A stretch of 5,887 nt of DNA. It comes from Candidatus Solibacter sp. Lineage in GTDB: Bacteria; Acidobacteriota; Terriglobia; Bryobacterales; Bryobacteraceae. The notes beneath the pieces were generated by a model. The model did no database searches. It saw only the letters and a program-made list of their open reading frames with translations, and was not told where the DNA came from. Position 1 is the stretch's first letter. Each line of letters opens with the position of its first letter. Below are positions 1 through 5,600 of this stretch, piece after piece. Location of the stretch: positions 1 through 5,887 of the forward strand of contig JADGNT010000354.1 in NCBI GenBank assembly GCA_017883345.1, in the 5' to 3' direction. The position numbers and the translations under genes were made by a program.

Positions 1-9
1 GTGCGAGCA

Positions 10-47
10 GGCCGACGGGGGCGTCGGCCGCGGTCCAGGGGGACCGC
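10..47. repeat. Two back-to-back perfect hairpins (intergenic palindromic element)
   Basis: The first hairpin pairs GGCCGAC (10-16) with GTCGGCC (23-29) around a 6-nt loop, GGGGGC. The second starts at the next base and pairs GCGGTCC (30-36) with GGACCGC (41-47) around the loop AGGG. CCCCAC-type sequence follows. Both stems are perfect 7-bp and very GC-rich, and there is no T-run, so this is not a standard intrinsic terminator. It resembles the short palindromic repeats scattered between genes in GC-rich bacterial genomes and is similar in style to the cluster at 2461-2531. Family membership is inferred, and a role in RNA stability or termination is possible. Confidence 0.55.
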
Positions 48-77
48 CCCACGATTTATGCAGGCGCCCAGCACCGG

Positions 78-102
78 AAAAACGAGTGGCATTGGGTTGC
101 CA
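78..102 (-). terminator. Weak candidate intrinsic terminator downstream of the M14 gene
   Basis: Read on the minus strand, TGGCA (102-98) pairs with TGCCA (91-87) around a 6-nt loop. CTCG follows, then a run of five T (82-78). It lies about 170 bases past the M14 stop codon and in the right orientation to end that transcript. The stem is only 5 bp and the T-run is separated from it by 4 bases, so it would be weak at best and may be chance. Confidence 0.22.
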
Positions 103-229
103 AGCTGCCCCGCAAGCGAGTCACGCCTCCCGCTCCCCAAAACGGTTCAACACCGCATACGCGGTTACAGTTGGTGAGACTCGAATACGCTCATGGCCTC
201 ACCCTGCCCGGCGAGGACGTACCGCTCCC

Positions 230-250
230 GACCCAAAGGGTACCCCCGGT
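230..250 (-). repeat. Copy A of a ~20-bp motif shared by the two spacers
   Basis: Read on the minus strand this is ACCGGGGGTACCC followed by TTTGGGTC (21 bases). Copy B at 2537-2556 on the plus strand differs only by lacking one G of the G-run and by one C/T change. Inside it are the palindrome GGGTACCC and a small ACCC-TTT-GGGT inverted repeat. It begins 20 bases past the M14 stop codon, between that stop and the left edge of the window. Function is unknown; it could be a dispersed intergenic repeat or a protein-binding site. Confidence 0.6.
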
Positions 251-281
251 CGCGGCTCTGATTTGGCCGCTACCAGTTTTT
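248..281 (+). terminator. Candidate rightward intrinsic terminator overlapping the M14 3' end
   Basis: On the plus strand, GGTCGCGGC (248-256) pairs with GCCGCTACC (266-274) through eight pairs and one C/T mismatch, with a 9-nt loop. AG and then TTTTT (277-281) follow. That is a reasonable intrinsic terminator shape for transcripts entering from the left. The T-run sits opposite the final Lys-Asn codons of the M14 gene, and the stem includes its stop codon, so part of the pattern could be coding coincidence. It would make sense if a plus-strand gene lies just left of the window, convergent with the M14 gene. Confidence 0.35.
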
Positions 282-2135
282 CTCCCAGACCCGGGCGATG
301 GGGTAGCGCCCGGCGTCGCCCGCTTCGTATTTCGATTGCTGGAACCACCACTGCAAACGCGCCCGCGGGTCGGCGGCGAACTGCGCATCGCCGGCCAGTT
401 TCGCCTCGAACTGCTGGCGCAACTCGGGGTTGTCGGCCATCATGCGGCGCGCGATCGGCTCGGAAAGATAAACGCCCGCTCCGCCGCCGCCGAAACCGGT
501 CTCGAATACCGAATTCATGAGGCCCCACCGCGCCAGCGAATCCGGCGCCTGGGGTTCCAGCATGGCCAGCGCCAGGCGCCCGCGATGCTGCTTCAGCGGC
601 ACCCAATACGACCCCGCCGGAATCCACATCTTCTCCTTCACCGGCCTGGCATCGAAGCTCACCGCCACGTGGCCTTCGTTCGAATTGGCGGCGAATTTGA
701 TATTGCTGAAGCGATAGGTCTCGAACTCCTGCTCCAGCGCCTTCCCCGTCTTCTCCATTTCGACGCCGTGCAGCTTGAGCAGGTCCACCACGGCGGTCCA
801 CGCCGCGGGCACCAGGTAGCCGAGCGGCATCTGCACCTCGGTGACGGTATCGATCTGGTCGTGGATGGCGGTGTTCAAATCGTCGGGCTCCGCCAGGTAG
901 CGATTCACCGTCCCGCCGGTGACTTCGCTCTTGAAGGGGCCGTTCTTGAGCGCGTGGTATACCAGCGGACGGCGGGTGTCGCTGACCTTGCCCGCCAGGT
1001 AGACGGCAGGCGCACTGCGATCTCCGGCGCGCGCCGCCATCAGCCGATCCGCCTCGCGCACCGCTTGGCGCAGGCCTTCGGGATCGGCCACGATGGTCTC
1101 GATGGTGTTGCGCATGATGTCGTAGTGCGCCCAGGCGCGGGTTTTCGCGGCCTTCAAACTGTGGGTCTCCACCAGCAGCGACGGCCGGTTCTGCACCGCG
1201 CTGTAGAGGTGCGAGTAGCGCGGCGAAAACACCTCCATGAAGAATTCGCGTTTGCCGCCGGCATTGCGCAGCGCGCCGTAGGGGGCCACCAGGTGCCCGT
1301 CCGCCGCCATGCGCTTATCCAGTTCCGGCACGAACCGCTCGCGCACCCAGGCGCCCGCGGGCTCGGCGATATCCTGATTGCGCGCCATGTCCCAGGTCAC
1401 GTCGTACTGGAAATCGCTGCCGTCGGTGACGTGGTTGTCGATATGGAAATCGGGGTTCCAGGTGTTGAAGATCTTGAGCCACGCGCGCATCTCCGGCGTG
1501 TCGGCCTTGATGTAATCGCGATTCAGGTTCATGCGCTGCGCGTTGGCGCGCAGGCCGGTGGATTTCGGCCCGTTCTGGCTGGGCCGGTGGTACGGGCTGA
1601 AATATTCATGCCCATCCACGTTGAATACCGGGATGATCACGAAGATCATGCGATCCAGCCAGGCGCCATATTTCTTGCCCACCACCATGTCCCGCACCAG
1701 CATGAGGGCCGGGTCTTTGCCCTCGATCTCGCCCGCGTGAATTCCGCTCTGGATCAGCATGATGACCTTGCCGGTCCTGGCGGCCGATTCCGGCGTGAAG
1801 GCGCGATCCTTGGACACCACGAGCGCGATCATCGTGCGCCCCTCCGGCGTGGCGCCGATGTCGAGCACCTTGACGAAGCGCGAGGCGCGCTCCAGGCGGC
1901 GCGAGATCTCGACGGCTTCGGCGTAGGGCGCGGTTTCGTTCCAATCGGATTTCTCGCCGGTAGTCAGCAGGCCGGGCGGCGACGCCTTGGTGCTGGCGGC
2001 GAGCGATCGGGCGGCCTTGGCGGCGGGAGGTTCGTAGGCGGAATGGGGCGCAATCGGGTCTTGCGCCCAGGCGCATGCGGCGGCCACGGCGCAGAGGATG
2101 GTGGCACGGATCATGTTCGGGTATGTTACCAACAT
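270..2135 (-). CDS. Exported M14-family zinc carboxypeptidase-like peptidase
   Basis: This 621-residue protein is predicted to be a secreted or periplasmic metallopeptidase that removes C-terminal residues from peptides or cleaves modified or cell-wall peptides; its substrate cannot be told from sequence. An N-terminal signal peptide (about residues 1-24) ends in AWA-Q. The M14 signature is complete. HAGE supplies the first two zinc ligands (His133, Glu136), NLNRD carries the substrate-binding Arg206, DFHIDNH supplies the third ligand (probably His231), and LLVETHS carries the catalytic Glu323. The catalytic domain spans roughly 70-345. Residues from about 375 to the end form a C-terminal region I cannot assign, including GFGGGGAGVYLSEP near 547-560. 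No frameshift is seen. Neither ATG at 2135 nor the in-frame ATG at 2114 (residue 8) has a good ribosome binding site. The longer form gives a more usual signal-peptide length, while the shorter starts Met-Ile-Arg before the hydrophobic stretch. The gene is divergent from the CsbD gene. Confidence 0.93.
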   Translation of the reverse strand: MLVTYPNMIRATILCAVAAACAWAQDPIAPHSAYEPPAAKAARSLAASTKASPPGLLTTGEKSDWNETAPYAEAVEISRRLERASRFVKVLDIGATPEGRTMIALVVSKDRAFTPESAARTGKVIMLIQSGIHAGEIEGKDPALMLVRDMVVGKKYGAWLDRMIFVIIPVFNVDGHEYFSPYHRPSQNGPKSTGLRANAQRMNLNRDYIKADTPEMRAWLKIFNTWNPDFHIDNHVTDGSDFQYDVTWDMARNQDIAEPAGAWVRERFVPELDKRMAADGHLVAPYGALRNAGGKREFFMEVFSPRYSHLYSAVQNRPSLLVETHSLKAAKTRAWAHYDIMRNTIETIVADPEGLRQAVREADRLMAARAGDRSAPAVYLAGKVSDTRRPLVYHALKNGPFKSEVTGGTVNRYLAEPDDLNTAIHDQIDTVTEVQMPLGYLVPAAWTAVVDLLKLHGVEMEKTGKALEQEFETYRFSNIKFAANSNEGHVAVSFDARPVKEKMWIPAGSYWVPLKQHRGRLALAMLEPQAPDSLARWGLMNSVFETGFGGGGAGVYLSEPIARRMMADNPELRQQFEAKLAGDAQFAADPRARLQWWFQQSKYEAGDAGRYPIARVWEKNW

Positions 2136-2191
2136 TTGGCCGCGTCATGTGCTCAACGGCACTCTGGACAGTCGCGTGCCTCAACAATGCC

Positions 2192-2195
2192 GAGG
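2192..2195 (+). promoter_or_regulatory. Ribosome binding site of the CsbD-family gene
   Basis: GAGG lies 8 bases before the ATG at 2204. It decides the start: the in-frame upstream ATGs at 2075 and 2147 would give N-terminal extensions absent from the family, and the family's conserved N-terminus begins exactly at MNWDQ. Confidence 0.6.
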
Positions 2196-2203
2196 CGAAA
2201 ATT

Positions 2204-2434
2204 ATGAACTGGGATCAAATGGAAGGTAAGTGGAAGCAGATGAAGGGCGTGGTCAGGAAGCAGTGGGGCAAGCTGACCGACGACGACCTGGAATTCATGG
2301 CCGGAAGCAAGGACCAGTTTGTGGGCCGCCTGCAAGAGCGCTACGGCATTAAGAAAGAAGAGGCGCAGAAGCAGGCGGACGAGTGGCTGCAGGCGCAGGC
2401 CGAGGACAAACCGAAGGCGACCAAAAATCGCTAG
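2204..2434 (+). CDS. CsbD/YjbJ-family small stress-response protein
   Basis: This 76-residue, highly charged, soluble protein has no signal peptide or membrane segment. It begins MNWDQMEGKWKQMKG and contains WGKLTDDDLEFMAG, the core CsbD-family signature, then a helix typical of the family (QERYGIKKEEAQKQ) and a basic tail. E. coli YjbJ, as I recall it, matches closely in the WGKLTDDD and QERYG segments. Members are induced by general or envelope stress in several bacteria (for example the sigma-B regulon member CsbD of Bacillus subtilis), and their molecular role is not established. The length is normal for the family. The gene appears monocistronic: it is divergent from the M14 gene and separated from the downstream peptidase gene by 171 bases of hairpin-rich sequence. 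No clear promoter was recognised in the short divergent spacer. Confidence 0.95.
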   Translation: MNWDQMEGKWKQMKGVVRKQWGKLTDDDLEFMAGSKDQFVGRLQERYGIKKEEAQKQADEWLQAQAEDKPKATKNR

Positions 2435-2460
2435 GGCGGCGCAGACCAGAATACCGTAGA

Positions 2461-2531
2461 GCAGGCGCCCCGCCTGCCATGCCGGTATTCCTACCGGCAT
2501 TCTTCGAAGCACGTCGGCCAGGACGCCGACG
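2461..2531. repeat. Cluster of three consecutive perfect hairpins after the CsbD gene
   Basis: Three hairpins follow one another. GCAGGCG (2461-2467) pairs with CGCCTGC (2471-2477) around CCC. ATGCCGGTA (2479-2487) pairs with TACCGGCAT (2492-2500) around TTCC. CGTCGGC (2512-2518) pairs with GCCGACG (2525-2531) around a 6-nt loop. The palindrome TTCGAA lies between the second and third. All stems are perfect. The second is followed by only TCTTC, so it could serve as a weak terminator for the CsbD gene. The cluster otherwise resembles an intergenic palindromic repeat of the same style as 10-47. Confidence 0.6.
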
Positions 2532-2536
2532 ATGCA

Positions 2537-2556
2537 ACCGGGGTACCCTCTGGGTC
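2537..2556 (+). repeat. Copy B of a ~20-bp motif shared by the two spacers
   Basis: ACCGGGGTACCC followed by TCTGGGTC matches copy A (230-250, minus strand) at 19 of 20 positions once a single extra G in copy A is gapped. It ends 19 bases before the likely -10 element of the tricorn-homologue gene, so it covers the region just upstream of, or overlapping, the expected -35 position. That placement would suit an operator or activator site, but the repeat could equally be a passive intergenic element. Confidence 0.6.
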
Positions 2557-2575
2557 TGGTCGCTCCAGCGGGATG

Positions 2576-2581
2576 TAGAAT
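2576..2581 (+). promoter_or_regulatory. Possible -10 element of the tricorn-homologue gene
   Basis: TAGAAT differs from the TATAAT consensus at one position and is preceded by TG (TGTAGAAT). It lies 24 bases before the ATG, which would put transcription start near 2588 and leave a short leader containing the ribosome binding site. No convincing TTGACA-like -35 box is present at the usual distance; that interval partly overlaps motif copy B. Confidence 0.35.
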
Positions 2582-2590
2582 TGAGGTTCG

Positions 2591-2597
2591 GAGAGGA
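2591..2597 (+). promoter_or_regulatory. Ribosome binding site of the tricorn-homologue gene
   Basis: GAGAGGA ends 8 bases before the ATG at 2606. It is a good Shine-Dalgarno match and supports that start, which also opens directly into a signal peptide. Confidence 0.6.
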
Positions 2598-2605
2598 CCG
2601 AACTC

Positions 2606-5600
2606 ATGAAATTCTTCACCCTGGCCGCGCTCTGTAGCGTCGGCATCTCGACCGCATTCGCCGCGCCCGGTGCCATCCACCTGGTGCAGAGGCCGGCGAT
2701 GAACAAGACCGACATCGTATTCTCCTACTCGGGGGATTTATGGCGCGTCAGCCGCGAGGGTGGCGTGGCCACACGGCTGACATCCGGGCCGGGCTTCGAA
2801 AGCGATGCCGCCTTTTCCCCCGATGGCAAGACGCTCGCCTTCACCGGCGAATACGATGGCAATGTGGACGTCTTCACCGTGCCGGTATCCGGCGGCGTTC
2901 CCAAACGCGTGACCTTTCACCCCGATGCCGACCGCGTGGTGGGCTGGACCTTCGATGGCGCGCGCATTCTGTTCCGCTCCAATCGCCTGAGCCAGTCGCG
3001 GTACACGCAACTCTACACGGTGGCGGCCGAAGGCGGCCTTCCCGAAGTCCTGCCGCTGCCCATGGGCTGCATGGGCGCCTATTCGCCCGATGGCAAACGC
3101 ATGCTCTACGCGCCGCTGGACGGCGGGCAGTTCGCGCCCGGGTTCACCAACTTCGTGGCCTGGAAGCGCTATCGCGGCGGCTCGGCCAGTTACCTGTGGC
3201 TGATCAATTTGGCCGACCTGACTACGGTCAAGGTGCCGCGCACCGATTCCAATGACATCTACCCGATGTGGATCGGCGATAAGACGTACTTCCTCTCCGA
3301 CCGCAACGGCCCGATAACGCTGTTCAGCTACGATCCGCAATCCAAAAAGGTCAGCGAGCTGATCAAGAACACCGGCAAGGACATCGTGTCGGCCAGCGCC
3401 GGACCGGGCGGCATCGTTTACGAGCAGTTCGGGCAGATCCATATCTACGACATTGCGAGCGGCAAGGAACACGCCGTCAAGATCGAGATCGCCGCCGACC
3501 TCACCGAAGTGCGCCCCCACTTCCAGAATGTTTCGCGCGAACTGCGCAACGCCGCGATTTCGCCCACCGGTGTGCGCGCCGTTTTCGAAGCCCACGGCGA
3601 GGTGCTGACCGTCCCCGCCGAGAAGGGCGAGGTACGCAATCTGACCAATACGCCCGGTGTCATGGAGCGCAACCCGGCGTGGTCGCCGGACGGCAAAACC
3701 ATCGCTTACTTCTCCGATGAATCGGGCGTTTACGCCCTGCACATCAAGCTGCAGAACGGGGCGGGGGAGACGAAAAAGATTCCGCTGGCCGGCAAATCGG
3801 CGTTCTACTTCGACCCCAAGTGGTCGCCGGACAGCAAGGCCATCGCGTTCAACGACAACATGGACAACCTGTGGATGGTCGAGCTCGCGAGCGGCAAGGC
3901 CACCAAGGTGGATACCAACCATATCTACGATCTCGACCGCGGGTTCAACTGGTCCGGCGATTCGAAGTGGATTGCGTTCGAGAGATTCCTCCCCAACCGG
4001 CTGCGCGCCATCTCGATTTATTCGGTGGAGAGCGGCAAGAGCGTGCAGATTACCGATGGCATGAGCGACGCGCGGCGTCCGGTGTTCGACCGCGACGGGC
4101 AGTATCTGTATTTCACGGCGAGCACCAACTACGCACCCACCACCAGCGGGCTCGATATGAGCAGCGACGAACACGAGGTGACCAGCAGCGTTTACCTGGC
4201 GGTGCTGCCCAACAATATCGCGTCGCCGCTCGGGCCGGAGAGCGATGAAGAAAACGCGCCGGGCCCAAAGGGCACCCCGGCGGCGGATGGCGGCCGCGGT
4301 GGCCGCGGCGGCAACGGGGCGGCGGGCGCGGGCGCGCCGGGAGCGGGAGCGGCGGCGCCGGCGCCGGAGGCTCCGCCCAAGCCGGTGCGCATCGATTTCG
4401 ACAAGTTGCAGCAGCGCATCGTCGCCCTGCCGTTTCCGGCGCGCCCCTACACGGACCTCGCAGCCGGACGTCCCGGCATTCTCTTTGTGCTGGAGCCGGC
4501 GGCCGGCGGAGGTGGCGGCCGCGGCGGGGCCGGTGGCGGCGGTGGTGGCGCTACCCTGACGCGCTTCGACCTCAAGACGCGCAAGAGCGACAAACTCGCC
4601 GACGGCGTGGCTTCGTTCGACCTCTCCGCCAACGGCGACAAGATGCTGCTGCGCATGGGCGGCCCCGGCGGCGGCGCAGCCGGCCGAGGCGCTCCGGGCG
4701 CGGTCCCGCCGGTTCCGAGCTACGTCATCGTGGCCTCGGCCACTCCCGTGAAGGCGGGCGAGGGCGCCTTAAAGCTGGCCAATATCGAAGTCAATGTGGA
4801 CCCCATCGCCGAGTGGAAACAGATGTACCACGAGGTATGGCGCATCGAGCGCAGCTACTTCTACGATCCCAATCTTCACGGCGTGAATACATCCGATTCG
4901 GAGAAGGAATACGAGAAGTACCTGGATTCGCTCTCCTCGCGCGCCGACCTGAACTACATCTTCAAAGACATGTTGAGCGAGATGACGAGCGGCCACCTGC
5001 GCGGCGGCGGCGGCAATATTCCGCTCGCCAGAACCATCCCCGGCGGCCTGCTGGGCGCGGATTACGAGATCTCGAACGGCCGTTACCGCTTGCAGAAAAT
5101 CTACGCCGGGGAAAGTTGGAACCCGCAATTGCAGGCGCCGCTCACGCAACCCGGCTTGAACGTTAATCAGGGCGACTACCTGCTGGCCGTCAACGGCCAG
5201 GATCTGGCGGGCAAGGACGATGTTTCGCGCCTGCTCGAAAATACCGCCGGCAAACCGGTGTTGCTCAAGATCGGCGCCGACCCAACGGGTGCGAACGCGC
5301 GCGAGATCACGGTGCTGCCCATCGCGAGCGAACTGCAGTTGCGCCACGCGGAGTGGATCGCCGCCAACCGGCGCAAGGTGGACGAGCTCTCCGGCGGCAA
5401 GCTGGCCTACGTGTACCTGCCCGATACCGCGCAGGGCGGCCTGACCAGTTTCAACCGCTATTACTTCGCGCAGTCCGACAAGCAGGGCGCGGTGATCGAC
5501 GAGCGCTTCAATTCGGGCGGACAGGTGGCGGACTACATCATCGAAGCCATGCGCCGCCAGTTGATGGGCTACTGGAGCCCGCGCTACGGCGCCATCTACC

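Noticed and set aside
58..177. 39-codon plus-strand open frame in the left spacer
   Set aside because: It has no ribosome binding site and no recognisable protein, and it starts next to the hairpin pair; chance is the simplest explanation.
172..200. Possible tRNA T-arm around CTCGAAT
   Set aside because: The required TTC of the T-loop is absent, and no acceptor stem, anticodon arm or CCA end can be placed around it.
199..801. 200-codon minus-strand frame, and an overlapping plus-strand frame at 86-520
   Set aside because: Both overlap the 3' part of the M14 gene in other frames, and their Arg/Ala/Gly-rich translations resemble frame-shifted GC-rich sequence.
2075..2203. N-terminal extension of the CsbD protein from ATG 2075 or 2147
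   Set aside because: The 2147 form would add a short apolar stretch that looks faintly like a signal peptide, but family members start at the MNWDQ position and the good ribosome binding site is at 2192-2195.
2115..2203. Divergent promoters between the M14 and CsbD genes
   Set aside because: TAACAT on the minus strand (2128-2123) is -10-like, but there is no -35 box at acceptable spacing, and no plus-strand pair of boxes was found. It is too weak to annotate, though promoters must exist nearby.
171..2207. 678-codon plus-strand open frame opposite the M14 gene
   Set aside because: It lies almost entirely antisense to a gene with a complete M14 catalytic signature and signal peptide. Its translation is rich in Arg, His and Gly with no recognisable domain, typical of an antisense shadow in GC-rich DNA, although it is longer than the real gene.
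2738..4174. 478-codon minus-strand open frame
   Set aside because: It is antisense to the tricorn-homologue propellers. The plus frame shows PD40 repeats and continuous homology, while the minus translation shows no family features.
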